Below, piece after piece: positions 54,954 to 63,731 of a DNA stretch of 64,000 nt. This DNA is from Pseudomonas aestuarii (GTDB lineage Bacteria > Pseudomonadota > Gammaproteobacteria > Pseudomonadales > Pseudomonadaceae). The stretch covers positions 124,001 through 188,000 of the forward strand of contig NZ_JAQJZJ010000006.1 of assembly GCF_027988105.1 (NCBI RefSeq), read 5' to 3'. The position numbers and the translations under genes were made by a program. Within the stretch, counting starts at the first letter, position 1; each line of letters begins with the position of its first letter. The notes beneath the pieces were generated by a model. That model was not told the origin of the DNA and searched no databases. It worked only from the letters and a program-made list of their open reading frames with translations.

Positions 54954-55388
54954 ATGCCGCAACCCCAGCACCTGCGCCGCGACTACCCGCACTTCCAGCC
55001 GATCAGCACACGCTGGCACGACAACGACATCTACGGCCATGTGAATAACGTCACCTACTACAGCTACTTCGACAGCGCGGTGAACGCCTACCTGATCGAG
55101 GTCGGTGGCCTGGATATCCACGACGGCGAGGTGGTCGGTTTCGTCGTCAGTTCCAGCTGCGACTACTTCGCCTCCATCGCCTTCCCCGAACGCATCGAGA
55201 TCGGCCTGCGGGTCGCCAAGCTGGGCAACAGCTCGGTGCAGTACGAGCTGGCGGTATTCAAGCAGGACGAGGAACAGGCCTGCGCCGCCGGGCGCTTCGT
55301 CCATGTCTTCGTCGAGCGGCAGAGCAACCGGCCGCTGCCGATTCCCGAGCGCCTGCGCGCGGCGCTGGCGGCCTTGCAGGTGCAATAG
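54954..55388 (+). CDS. Acyl-CoA thioesterase, 4HBT hot-dog family
   Basis: 144 aa. Hot-dog fold with the 4-hydroxybenzoyl-CoA thioesterase motif ISTRWHDNDIYGHVNNVTYYSYFDSAVNAYL, where the Asp of RWHDND is the likely catalytic acid. Hydrolyses acyl-CoA esters. Downstream of the alcohol dehydrogenase on the same strand, completing an acyl-CoA set (dehydrogenases, alcohol dehydrogenase, thioesterase). Confidence 0.9.
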   Translation: MPQPQHLRRDYPHFQPISTRWHDNDIYGHVNNVTYYSYFDSAVNAYLIEVGGLDIHDGEVVGFVVSSSCDYFASIAFPERIEIGLRVAKLGNSSVQYELAVFKQDEEQACAAGRFVHVFVERQSNRPLPIPERLRAALAALQVQ

Positions 55389-55526
55389 CTGTTCGCGGGC
55401 CTGGGACTGGGCGTCGCCCCGCTGCCACGACAGCGGTTGCCGGTATGCTGCACCCTGCCGCGGAATCATGGTGAATTTGCCGCCGGCGCACTAGGCTGTC
55501 GGCAGTCGTCTTGTGAAAGAGTGCCC

Positions 55527-56594
55527 ATGCCCAATCCAACCCGAGAGCAGGCGCAGCAGCGCGCCGAGCGGATTCATGCCTTCGAGCAGGAACTGGCGCA
55601 GTTGCAGAGCGAGCGGGTGGTCAGCCTGACGCCGCAACAGCAGGTGGCGATCAGTCTCTATCACCGGCGCCTGCTCGGCCATTTCGCCACGACGCTGGAC
55701 ATCGACGCCGACCAGCGCTCGCGGCAGTTGTCGCTGGGCATGCGCCTCGCCTCGCTGTTCGGCTCCCTGGCGCTGGCGACGGCCGTGTTCTTGCTGTTCC
55801 ATCAGTTCTGGGGGCTGTTCAACGAGGCGGCGCAGGTGGCGATCCTGCTCGGCAGCGCACTCGGCAGCCTGCTGCTGACCTTCTGGATTCAGGCGCGCGA
55901 CCGTTCCGGTTACTACGCCCAGCTGGCCGCGCTGCTGTGTTTCGTCTGCTTCGTGCTCAACCTGAGCATGCTCGGGCAGATCTTCAACATCATCCCATCG
56001 GACCAGGCCTTGCTGCCCTGGGGCGCGCTGGCCTTGCTGCTCGCTTACCAGTGCCGGCAGCGCCTGCTGCTGGCGATTGGCATCCTCTGCCTGGGGCTGT
56101 TGGTCGCCATTCGCTGCAACGCCTGGGGTGGCTTCTACTGGCTTTCGGTGGGCCAGCGGCCGGAGAATTTCCTGCCGGTGGCGCTGCTGCTGTTGGCCAT
56201 TCCGCAGCTGTTCGAGCAGTCGCGCTACAGCGGCTTCGCCAGCCTCTATCGCGGCATGGCGCTGCTGTTTCTGTTCGTACCGCTGCTGCTGTTGTCCTAC
56301 TGGGGGGCCGGTAGCTACCTGCCCTGGTCGAGCGCGGCGGTCGAGTCGGTTTACCAGCTGTTCAGCTTCCCCCTCGCCGGGCTGGTGATCTGGCAGGGGA
56401 TTCGCCGCGGCTGGACGGAGCTGGTCAATATCGGCCTGCTGTTCGCGGTGATCTTCCTCTACGCCAAGCTGTTCGACTGGTGGTGGCAGCTGCTGCCCAA
56501 ATACCTGTTCTTCCTGCTGCTGGGCCTGCTTTCGCTGTTGCTCCTGGCCCTGCTGCAACGCTGGCGCAGAAGCGCCCAGGACGGTGCGCAATGA
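55527..56594 (+). CDS. Multi-spanning membrane protein, DUF2157/DUF4401-like
   Basis: 355 aa from ATG 55527. A soluble N-terminal helical part (about 1-75, QAQQRAERIHAFEQELAQLQSERVV) then about ten membrane segments. Such proteins occur next to short periplasmic partners, as here; the next gene overlaps by ATGA. The family name is a recollection rather than certain. Function unknown, envelope-located. Confidence 0.65.
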   Translation: MPNPTREQAQQRAERIHAFEQELAQLQSERVVSLTPQQQVAISLYHRRLLGHFATTLDIDADQRSRQLSLGMRLASLFGSLALATAVFLLFHQFWGLFNEAAQVAILLGSALGSLLLTFWIQARDRSGYYAQLAALLCFVCFVLNLSMLGQIFNIIPSDQALLPWGALALLLAYQCRQRLLLAIGILCLGLLVAIRCNAWGGFYWLSVGQRPENFLPVALLLLAIPQLFEQSRYSGFASLYRGMALLFLFVPLLLLSYWGAGSYLPWSSAAVESVYQLFSFPLAGLVIWQGIRRGWTELVNIGLLFAVIFLYAKLFDWWWQLLPKYLFFLLLGLLSLLLLALLQRWRRSAQDGAQ

Positions 56595-57409
56595 CCCCCT
56601 GGAGCACGCGCCGGCGCCTGTGGCTGGGCCTTGGCCTGATTCTGCTGAGCAACGCCCTGGCCCTGGCCGGGGTCTACTACAACCGCAGCGGTGAGCCCGA
56701 GAGCCGCCTGACCCTGAGCGAGCGCGAACTGCAGTGGCCCTATGGCGACTGGTTCCAGCGCGAGGACAACAGCGGCCTGCGCTTGCAGCTGAGGTGGCGC
56801 CGCGCCGACGCGTACGGCTCGCTCGACTGGCTGAGTGCAGACAAACTGCAGGCCCTAGGCTTCCAACTGCCTGACTTCAGCCGGGGCGACTGGCAACGGC
56901 GCCTCAACCGGCAGTTGGCACGGCCGGTGGTGCTGGTGCTGGAACTCGCCGGTCCGGCGTACCAGCGCCAGGTGCAGCAGGCGCGCCAGGCGCTGGCCGA
57001 GGCCGAGGAGCGGGTGCGCAGCCGGCCGGATGATCAGGAACTGCAACGCCAGCGCGACGGCCGCCGCGAGCAACTAAGCCAGGAAGAACAGCGTGACAGC
57101 CGCCTGTTCCTGATCGATGCCGGCCTCGATGCTCAGGCGCTGCGCCAGACCTACCCGGATCGCCAGCGCTACCTGTTGCTCGGCGGACGCCTGAAGCCCC
57201 ATGCCGGCAGTGGCAAGGCGCAACCGGGCGGATTTTCCGCAGCCATCTACCCCGATCAGTTGCGGATCAGCGTGCCGCATGGCCTGCGTGAGGTGTTCAG
57301 CGACTGGCCGCAGGGTGGCGCCTATCGCGCGGAGCTGCCGCCGCTGCAGGTCCAGCTGGCATTCGGCCGCCGGTATGAACCGTGGATACTCGAGGCCAGC
57401 CGTCGCTAG
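56591..57409 (+). CDS. Membrane-anchored protein, DUF4824-like
   Basis: 272 aa. One N-terminal membrane anchor (LWLGLGLILLSNALALAGVYY) and a periplasmic domain with a Gln/Arg-rich coiled-coil stretch (QRQVQQARQALAEAEERVRSRPDDQELQRQ, about 117-150). The four-base overlap (ATGA) with the membrane protein upstream suggests an obligate pair. It ends before the convergent MFS gene. The family assignment is tentative. Confidence 0.65.
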   Translation: MTPWSTRRRLWLGLGLILLSNALALAGVYYNRSGEPESRLTLSERELQWPYGDWFQREDNSGLRLQLRWRRADAYGSLDWLSADKLQALGFQLPDFSRGDWQRRLNRQLARPVVLVLELAGPAYQRQVQQARQALAEAEERVRSRPDDQELQRQRDGRREQLSQEEQRDSRLFLIDAGLDAQALRQTYPDRQRYLLLGGRLKPHAGSGKAQPGGFSAAIYPDQLRISVPHGLREVFSDWPQGGAYRAELPPLQVQLAFGRRYEPWILEASRR

Positions 57410-57517
57410 GCACTGGCCAGCGGTTTTGTCACGAGGCTCCGGCATCAAGCCGCTTTTGCCGGGATCGCGCGAAGACGCTCTCGCGCCGGCGCTCGCTATG
57501 TACTCAGCCCCTGCGCC

Positions 57518-58807
57518 TTATGGCGCGGCCAGCGCCGCGAGGCGGCCGCGCTTGAGGTCGACGCTGGCGAGGATCAGCAGGCCAAGCACGAAGTAGCTGC
57601 CGGTGATCAGGATCGCCAGGCGGTGATCGCCATCGGTCAGCCAGCTGGTCAGGCCGTAGGTCATCGGCCCGATTATCGACGACAGCTTGACCGCCTGGCC
57701 CCACAGGCCATAGAACTCCGCGCGCCGGGTCGGCGGCGCGAGCAGGCCGACGATGGCGCGCCCGGCCGACTGGCTGGCGCCCATGCACAGCCCGGCGATG
57801 TTCGCTGCCAGCCAGAACAGCGGCGGCCCTTCGGCGGCCCAGGTCAGACCGATCATCAGCAGCCAGCCGAGCAGGGTCAGGGTCAGGGTGGTGAGATGGC
57901 CGAGGCGATCCTGGACGTAGCCGAACAGCACGGCGCCGATCGAGGCGGTGACATTCACCAGCAGGATCAGCTTGAGGGTGTCCTGGGTGGTGAAGCCCAT
58001 GACCTGATCGGCATAGATGGCGGCCAGGGTCACCACCGCGGCGATCCCGGACTGATAACTCAGGGTGCAGGCGAGAAAGCGCAGCAGGTCGCGGTAACGT
58101 CCGGCTTCGCGGGCCGTCTGGGCGAAACGGGCAAAGGCCACCCGCACACCGTGGCGGGCGCCGGGTTGCAGCTGCGGCTGGCTGCGCTCGCGCAGGTAGA
58201 GGAAGGTCGGCAGGCTGGACAGGGCGAACAGGGCCGCGGTCAGCAGCATGCACACCGGCACGAACTGCGCCGCGGTGTGGCCCTGGGCCTGGGCCCAGCT
58301 GACATAGGCCAGGCTGGCGCCGAGGCTGAGCAGGCCGCCGATATAACCGAAGCCCCAGCCCCAGCCGGAGACCCGGCCGATGGCATCCTCGTCGGCGATT
58401 TCCGGGAGGAACGCGGCAATCAGGTTTTCGCCGCTGCCGAAGCAGAAGTTGGACAGCACGACGAACAGGATGGCGATGACCAGCGCGCCCGGCCCGGCCA
58501 ATGCCAGGCCGGCGGTGCACAGCACGCAGCCGAGGGTGCTCAGCAGCAGCAGCCGCTTCTTGCAGGCATAGGCATCGGCGAAGGCACCGAGTAACGGCGC
58601 GCTGACGATGATCAGCGCGTAGGACAGGGCGGTCGAGCTGGTCCAGGCCAGGGTGCCCCAGGTGGCACCGCTGGCCACCACCGCGACGAAGTAGGCGTTG
58701 AACACCGCGGTGATCACCACCGTGGTGTAGCCGGAGTTGGCGAAGTCGTACATCGCCCAGGCCCAGGCTTCGCGGCGCGTGACTCCGGGGGCGAGGCTGG
58801 GGGGCAT
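57518..58807 (-). CDS. MFS transporter, UMF1 (Atg22-like) family
   Basis: 429 aa, about 12 membrane segments. N-terminal AWAMYDFANSGYTTVVITAVFNAYFV is the UMF1 signature. The loop FADAYACKKRLLLLSTLGC fits MFS motif A. ATG 58807 has GGAG at good spacing; a longer frame to 58858 would need TTG. It diverges from the ACP-ligase-acyltransferase gene 197 bp away. In E. coli the Aas enzyme is paired with the MFS lysophospholipid transporter LplT; this may be a functional counterpart. The substrate is not known. Confidence 0.85.
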   Translation of the reverse strand: MPPSLAPGVTRREAWAWAMYDFANSGYTTVVITAVFNAYFVAVVASGATWGTLAWTSSTALSYALIIVSAPLLGAFADAYACKKRLLLLSTLGCVLCTAGLALAGPGALVIAILFVVLSNFCFGSGENLIAAFLPEIADEDAIGRVSGWGWGFGYIGGLLSLGASLAYVSWAQAQGHTAAQFVPVCMLLTAALFALSSLPTFLYLRERSQPQLQPGARHGVRVAFARFAQTAREAGRYRDLLRFLACTLSYQSGIAAVVTLAAIYADQVMGFTTQDTLKLILLVNVTASIGAVLFGYVQDRLGHLTTLTLTLLGWLLMIGLTWAAEGPPLFWLAANIAGLCMGASQSAGRAIVGLLAPPTRRAEFYGLWGQAVKLSSIIGPMTYGLTSWLTDGDHRLAILITGSYFVLGLLILASVDLKRGRLAALAAP

Positions 58808-59004
58808 GGCAAGCACTCCGGTGGCGGGCGCGGGGTTGGCGCCGGGCAATTCAACCAAGCCTAGCAGCCCACCCGGCGAGAGACGACGGCGCTATAACCG
58901 CCGGGCTGCTATGGGCTAGAGGTTATTATCGCCAATGGCGGCAAAGGCTTATTGTTTTCGAGCGAGGGTGGTCGTCAAGACTGCCCACCCGGTGAGGGTC
59001 GCCG

Positions 59005-61842
59005 ATGAGCCGTTTGCCTCATGCACCACGCGCCCATCCCGATGCAGCGGCTGTGGCGCAACGACTGTTACGCATCATCAGACAGACGCTTGTCGAGCTG
59101 CGCCCCGATACGGCGGCTGATTCGCCCGTCAGCCTGCACAGCGTACTCGACAGCGATCTGGGGCTGGACAGCCTGACCCGGGTCGAGCTGTGGTCACGGG
59201 TCGAGCGTGAGTTCGGCGTGCGCCTGCCGGAGACGCTGTTCGCCTCGGCGGAGACCCCGGCTGATGTGCTCGAGGCGCTGCTGACATGCGCCCCGACCGT
59301 CGCCGCGGGGCCGCGCGGCAGTGTCGAACGCTTGCCCGTCAGCCCGCAGGAGCGCCTCACCCCGGACGCCGCGCAGACCCTGAACGAGGTGCTCGACTGG
59401 CATGTGCAGCGCCATCCGCAGCGCATCCATGTGCGGCTGCTGGGCGAAAACGATACCCCCGAAGACATCAGCTACCTGGCCTTGCAGCAGGGGGCCGGGG
59501 CGGTAGCCTGCGGGTTGCAGCGCCGTGGCCTGCAAGCCGGGCAGCGGGTGGCACTGATGCTGCCAACCGGGCGCGATTTTCTCTATGGCTTCTTCGGCAT
59601 CCTCCTCGCCGGTGGCGTGCCGGTGCCGATCTATCCGCCCATGCGCCTGTCGCAGATCGAGGAGCACCTGCGCCGCCAGGCCGGCATTCTGGCCAACGCC
59701 GAGGCGACGATGCTGCTCACCGTCAGCGAAGCCAAGCTGCTCGCTCGTTTGCTCAAGCCGCAAATCCCCAGCCTGCGCGAAATCGCCACCGTGGCCGAGT
59801 TGTGCGCCGAACCCGGCAGCTTCCTGGCGACGCCGCGCCAGGCCCGGGATCTGGCCTTCCTGCAGTACACCTCGGGCAGCACCGGTCAGCCCAAGGGGGT
59901 GATGGTCAGCCATGCCAATGTGCTGGCCAACCTGCGGGCGATGGGCAAGGCGCTGCGCGTCAGCGCCGACGATGTGTTCGTCAGCTGGCTGCCGATGTAC
60001 CACGACATGGGCCTGATCGGTGCCTGGCTCGGCAGCCTGTATTACGGCGTCGTCCTGGTGCTGATGTCACCGCTGGCCTTCCTCGCCCGTCCGGCGCGCT
60101 GGCTGGAGACCATCCAGCGCTACCGCGGCACCCTGTCGGCGGCACCCAACTTCGCCTACGAACTGTGCCTGGGCAAGCTCGCCGACAGCGAGATCCAGGG
60201 CCTCGACCTGAGCAGTTGGCGCCTGGCCCTGAACGGTGCCGAGCCGGTCAACCCGGACACCCTGCAGCGTTTCGCCGAGCGCTTCGCCGGCCATGGCTTT
60301 GCCCCCTCCGCGCTGATGCCGGTGTATGGCCTGGCCGAGGGCACCCTGGGCGTGGCCTTCCCGCCGATGGGCCGCGCGCCGCTGATCGACTGGGTCGAGC
60401 GCGAGTCGTTCCAGGCCCGGGGCCGGGCCGTGCGCGCCAAGCCGGGCAGTACCGATGCGCTGCGCATGGTCAGTTGCGGGCAGCCGGTGCCAGGGCATCA
60501 GGTGCGCATCGTCGATGATCACGATATCGAACTGCCCGAACGTACCGAGGGTCATCTGCAATTCAAGGGGCCGTCGACCAGCAGTGGCTATTTCCATAAC
60601 CCGCAGGAGAGCCAGCGGGTGCGCCATGGCGAATGGCTCGACTCGCTCGATCTGGCCTACATGGCCGCCGGCGAGGTCTACCTCAGTGGGCGGGCCAAGG
60701 ACCTGATCATTCGCGGCGGGCGCAACATCTATCCCTACGATCTGGAGACCGCGGTCGGCAGCCTGCCTGGCCTGCGTAAAGGCTGCGTCGCGGTGTTCGG
60801 CAGTGGCGACCCGGCCAGCGCCAGCGAGCGCCTGGTGGTGCTGGCGGAAACCAACGAACAGAACCCCCGCGTGCGGCAGCGCCTGCAACAGCAGATCAGG
60901 CGGGTGGCCGTCGACCTGACCGGGGTGCCGCCGGACGATATCGTCCTGGCGCCGCCGCACAGCGTGCTGAAAACCTCCAGCGGCAAGATCCGTCGCGCCG
61001 CCAGTCGCGAGCTGTACGAACGCGGCGAGGTCGGCCGGTCGGGGCGGCCGGTGTGGCGGCAACTGCTGCGCCTGCTGCAGTCGGCCGTGTGGGCGCTACT
61101 CGGTCGCGGCTGGCGCAGCGTTCGGCGCGCCTGCTATGCCGGGTATTTCTGGGCCTTGCTCGGCCTGCTCGGCAGCCTGACCTGGACCGCCGTGCTACTG
61201 CTGCCACGGTTGAGCTGGCGCCGCCGTTTGACCGGAGGCGCGGCCCGTCTGTTCTTGCGCCTGGCGGGCATCCCCTTGCACATCGAGCGCCTGGACAGGC
61301 TGCGCCATCCGGAGGTGCGCGTGCTGGTCGCCAACCATGCCAGCTATCTCGACGGTTTGTTGCTCTGTGCGGCATTGCCGCCCGAGTTCAGCTTCGTCGC
61401 CAAGCGCGAGTTGGCCGGGCAGCGCATCGCCGGGCCCTTCCTGCGCCGGCTCGGCACCTGCTTCGTCGAGCGCTTCGACCTGCAGCGCAGTGCCGCCGAT
61501 GCCGAACACCTGGCGGCGGCTTTGCGCTCCGGACAGTCGCTGCTGTTGTTTCCCGAAGGCACGCTGAGCCGCGAGCCGGGGTTGCTGCCATTTCGCATGG
61601 GCGCCTTCGTCCTCGCCGCGCGCGCCGACGTGCCGCTGGTGCCGCTGGCCATCGTGGGCTCGCGCATGGTGCTGCGTGAGGGTCAGTGGTTTCCCCATCG
61701 TGGTGCAATCCACCTGCACATCTGCGCTCAACTGCTGGCGCCGGGCCCCGACTGGCGGGATGCGATCAAGCTGCGCGACAGCGCACGGGCCGAGTTGCTG
61801 CAGCGCCTGGACGAGCCGGATCGATTGCGGCTGACGGGTTGA
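59005..61842 (+). CDS. Trifunctional ACP - acyl-AMP ligase (FAAL-like) - PlsC acyltransferase fusion
   Basis: 945 aa in three modules. Residues 15-95 are an acyl carrier domain with the phosphopantetheine site DLGLDSLTRVEL (Ser56). About 130-680 are an adenylate-forming ligase with YTSGSTGQPKGV (288-299), the GRAKDLIIRGGRNIYP hinge and LKTSSGKIRRAA holding the C-terminal Lys; the sequence reads more like fatty acyl-AMP ligases than acyl-CoA synthetases. After two hydrophobic segments (about 705-760), residues 775-945 form a PlsC acyltransferase: NHASYLD (777-783) and FPEGT (849-853). The module set matches E. coli Aas (PlsC plus ligase, using free ACP) but in reverse order and with its own ACP. 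It would load a fatty acid onto itself and pass it to a lipid acceptor at the inner membrane. Confidence 0.9.
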   Translation: MSRLPHAPRAHPDAAAVAQRLLRIIRQTLVELRPDTAADSPVSLHSVLDSDLGLDSLTRVELWSRVEREFGVRLPETLFASAETPADVLEALLTCAPTVAAGPRGSVERLPVSPQERLTPDAAQTLNEVLDWHVQRHPQRIHVRLLGENDTPEDISYLALQQGAGAVACGLQRRGLQAGQRVALMLPTGRDFLYGFFGILLAGGVPVPIYPPMRLSQIEEHLRRQAGILANAEATMLLTVSEAKLLARLLKPQIPSLREIATVAELCAEPGSFLATPRQARDLAFLQYTSGSTGQPKGVMVSHANVLANLRAMGKALRVSADDVFVSWLPMYHDMGLIGAWLGSLYYGVVLVLMSPLAFLARPARWLETIQRYRGTLSAAPNFAYELCLGKLADSEIQGLDLSSWRLALNGAEPVNPDTLQRFAERFAGHGFAPSALMPVYGLAEGTLGVAFPPMGRAPLIDWVERESFQARGRAVRAKPGSTDALRMVSCGQPVPGHQVRIVDDHDIELPERTEGHLQFKGPSTSSGYFHNPQESQRVRHGEWLDSLDLAYMAAGEVYLSGRAKDLIIRGGRNIYPYDLETAVGSLPGLRKGCVAVFGSGDPASASERLVVLAETNEQNPRVRQRLQQQIRRVAVDLTGVPPDDIVLAPPHSVLKTSSGKIRRAASRELYERGEVGRSGRPVWRQLLRLLQSAVWALLGRGWRSVRRACYAGYFWALLGLLGSLTWTAVLLLPRLSWRRRLTGGAARLFLRLAGIPLHIERLDRLRHPEVRVLVANHASYLDGLLLCAALPPEFSFVAKRELAGQRIAGPFLRRLGTCFVERFDLQRSAADAEHLAAALRSGQSLLLFPEGTLSREPGLLPFRMGAFVLAARADVPLVPLAIVGSRMVLREGQWFPHRGAIHLHICAQLLAPGPDWRDAIKLRDSARAELLQRLDEPDRLRLTG

Positions 61843-61934
61843 CGGGGACTGGCGTCCCGATCAGTTACGGCATGGGTATCGGAGGGGTATCTGGTCGGTA
61901 GCCGTGAATGCTTCCTGGCAGGAGCCTGGAAAAA

Positions 61935-61962
61935 AGCCGCTCACTTGGCTAAGTGAGCGGCT
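61935..61962 (-). terminator. Terminator of the first glycine-zipper gene
   Basis: Arms AGCCGCTCACTT/AAGTGAGCGGCT with loop GGCT. On the minus strand the hairpin is followed by TTTTTTCC, so it ends the 61998-62444 gene; it may also slow the ligase transcript from the other side. Confidence 0.85.
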
Positions 61963-61997
61963 GCTGTCGAAGGCAATGGTGCCGGGCGCACCCTGGC

Positions 61998-62444
61998 TCA
62001 GTGGTGGCGATGTTTCTTGTGCTTGTGCTTGTGCTTGTGGCCATGGCGGTGGCCACCGCCGTCATAGCGGTTGTCATAGCGGTTGTCGTTGCTCAGTTCG
62101 TTGCCGAGTGCGCCGCCGGCGGCGCCACCCAGACCGGCACCGAGGAGCGATCCGCTGCTGCCGCCGACTTGGCCGCCGAGCACCGAGCCGCCCGCCGCGC
62201 CGAGACCACCGCCGAGGGCGGCGCCAGTCTTGTTGCCGTCGCGGGCGGTAATCGCGCCGCCGGCGGCGCCACCGACCCCGGCACCAATCGCCGCGCCGCT
62301 ACTGCCGCCGACCTGCTGGCCGATGACGTTACCCAGGACGCCGCCGACGCCGCTGCCGAGGGCGACTTTGCCGGAGTCGCCGGCCAGGGCATAAGGCGCG
62401 GCGATAAGGCTGCTGAGCGCGAACGCTACGAGAATTTTGCGCAT
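61998..62444 (-). CDS. Glycine-zipper surface protein with His-rich tail (copy 1)
   Basis: 148 aa. Signal peptide MRKILVAFALSSLIAAPYALA, then repeated GxxxG zipper units ([35 protein letters not shown] and a second set GAALGGGLGAAGGSVLGGQVGG). The tail GGGHRHGHKHKHKHKKHRHH is dense in His and Lys and could bind metal. Glycine-zipper domains form membrane-associated oligomers in the envelope. Sequence order matches the gene at 62606, so the two are tandem paralogs. Confidence 0.8.
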   Translation of the reverse strand: MRKILVAFALSSLIAAPYALAGDSGKVALGSGVGGVLGNVIGQQVGGSSGAAIGAGVGGAAGGAITARDGNKTGAALGGGLGAAGGSVLGGQVGGSSGSLLGAGLGGAAGGALGNELSNDNRYDNRYDGGGHRHGHKHKHKHKKHRHH

Positions 62445-62605
62445 GGTTTGAGTCCTGCTGAAAAAGGGGACAAGCGTACTGCAGTCACGATTAGTGGCTT
62501 TTCGCTACATCGCACAGATGTAGAGGCGCATGGCGGGCTTTGGTTCCCTGCCGCGCCAATGTTGGTTGCGCGATCCCCTGCCAATGCGCGCTGTGGCCGT
62601 GTCTA

Positions 62606-63091
62606 TCAGTCGCGCCAGCCGTGACCGTGGTGCCTGCGCTTGTGGCGCTTGCCGTGGTGATGACGATGGCCGTGGCGGTGGTGGTCACGGTAATAACCGC
62701 GGTCGCCACGGTAGTCGCGGTCGTCGTAACGGTTGGCATCGCCGTAGCTGTTGCCGATGGCGCCGCCGGCCCCACCACCGAGCGCCGCGCCGATCAGGCC
62801 GCCGGTGGGGCCGCCCATTTGCTGGCCGATGACGTTGCCGCCGGCCGCCCCCAGACCGCCACCGATGGCCGCCTCGGTCTTGTTGCCGTTGCGTGCACCG
62901 ACCGAGCCGCCCGCGGCGCCGCCGACGCCGGCACCGATGACCGCGCCGGTGTTGCCACCGATTTGCTGGCCGACCACCGAGCCCAATACCCCGCCCAGCG
63001 CGCCGCCGACGCCGGCCCTCATGTTATCGCCTGCCATTGCCTGTCCTGCGGCGAGGCCGAGGCTCAGTAGCAGCATCGAAATGTACTTCAT
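62606..63091 (-). CDS. Glycine-zipper surface protein with His/Arg-rich tail (copy 2)
   Basis: 161 aa. Signal peptide MKYISMLLLSLGLAAGQAMA, zipper core (AGVGGALGGVLGSVVGQQIGGNTGAVIGAGVGGAAGGSVGARNGNK) nearly parallel to copy 1, then a tail with DRDYRGDRGYYRDHHRHGHRHHHGKRHKRRHHGHGWRD. It precedes copy 1 on the same strand by 161 bp. The shared GxNKT linker (ARDGNKTGAALGGGLGAAGG in copy 1, ARNGNKTEAAIGGGLGAAGG here) shows recent duplication. Confidence 0.8.
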   Translation of the reverse strand: MKYISMLLLSLGLAAGQAMAGDNMRAGVGGALGGVLGSVVGQQIGGNTGAVIGAGVGGAAGGSVGARNGNKTEAAIGGGLGAAGGNVIGQQMGGPTGGLIGAALGGGAGGAIGNSYGDANRYDDRDYRGDRGYYRDHHRHGHRHHHGKRHKRRHHGHGWRD

Positions 63092-63401
63092 GGAGAAGTT
63101 CTCTCAGTGGTTAAGTCGGGGGGCGATGCTGGGGTGGGCGAGCAGGCCTGGCAAGCGCCTGCCGACGAGCGGTGCGCTTGGGTAAATGTTGTGTAAGTAA
63201 CTGTTTTTAATGGAGAACTTTTTAAGGATTGGGTGGTCTGAAGTCCTTGTTTCAAGCCGCTCTGGTCTGGGCGTTGTTCAGGCCCTTCGAGGGGCTTTCA
63301 GCGCCTGCAGTCAGGCGCGCTGGCGTACAGCAAAGGTGCTAGCCCATTGGCACCTGTAGGAACACGCCGCCCGACCGCTGGATCGGCCGCCACCGGGGCG
63401 G
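63092..63401. other. Gap between glycine-zipper copy 2 and the ArsR gene
   Basis: 310 bp without a gene. Both flanking genes are on the minus strand, so it should hold the copy 2 promoter and the ArsR terminator. A perfect GCGCCTG-CAGT-CAGGCGC hairpin at 63301-63318 lies 84 bp after the ArsR stop. An AT-rich tract around 63185-63230 is the likely promoter of copy 2. Confidence 0.5.
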
Positions 63402-63698
63402 TCAGGCTGGCCCGCCATCCTGGCAGCACTCGGCCAGCATGAAATCCAGGGCCTGCTGCAAGCGGGCGAAGTCGACCCGGTTGAATACTTCGCGGCCTTC
63501 GCGCTGCTGCACGAGCACGCCGGCCTGCACCATGCTGTTGAGGTGATGGGCAAGGGTCGAGCGGGGAATGCCGATGCGCTCCTGCAACTGGCCGAAGTTG
63601 AGCCCGTCCGGGCCACTGCGCACCAGGGTGCGGAAGACCTGCAGGCGCAGCGGATTGCCCAGCGCCTCGAGGCAAGATGCGACTTCATTGAGTTCCAT
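63402..63698 (-). CDS. ArsR-family transcriptional regulator (SoxR-like)
   Basis: 98 aa from ATG 63698, a compact winged helix: MELNEVASCLEALGNPLRLQVFRTLVRSG, then IPRSTLAHHLNSMVQAGVLVQQREGREVFNRVDFARLQQALDFML. Two Cys residues near the C-terminus (ECCQDG) and one in the N-terminal helix (Cys9) may sense redox or sulfur species. A palindrome at 63732-63765 lies upstream. It diverges from a SoxC-like gene, as ArsR-type repressors do in sulfur-oxidation (sox) clusters. The reading frame runs on upstream to 63869 but through the operator. Confidence 0.85.
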   Translation of the reverse strand: MELNEVASCLEALGNPLRLQVFRTLVRSGPDGLNFGQLQERIGIPRSTLAHHLNSMVQAGVLVQQREGREVFNRVDFARLQQALDFMLAECCQDGGPA

Positions 63699-63731
63699 GG
63701 CGCGGAGAATAGACAAGCGGTCAGCGGCATG

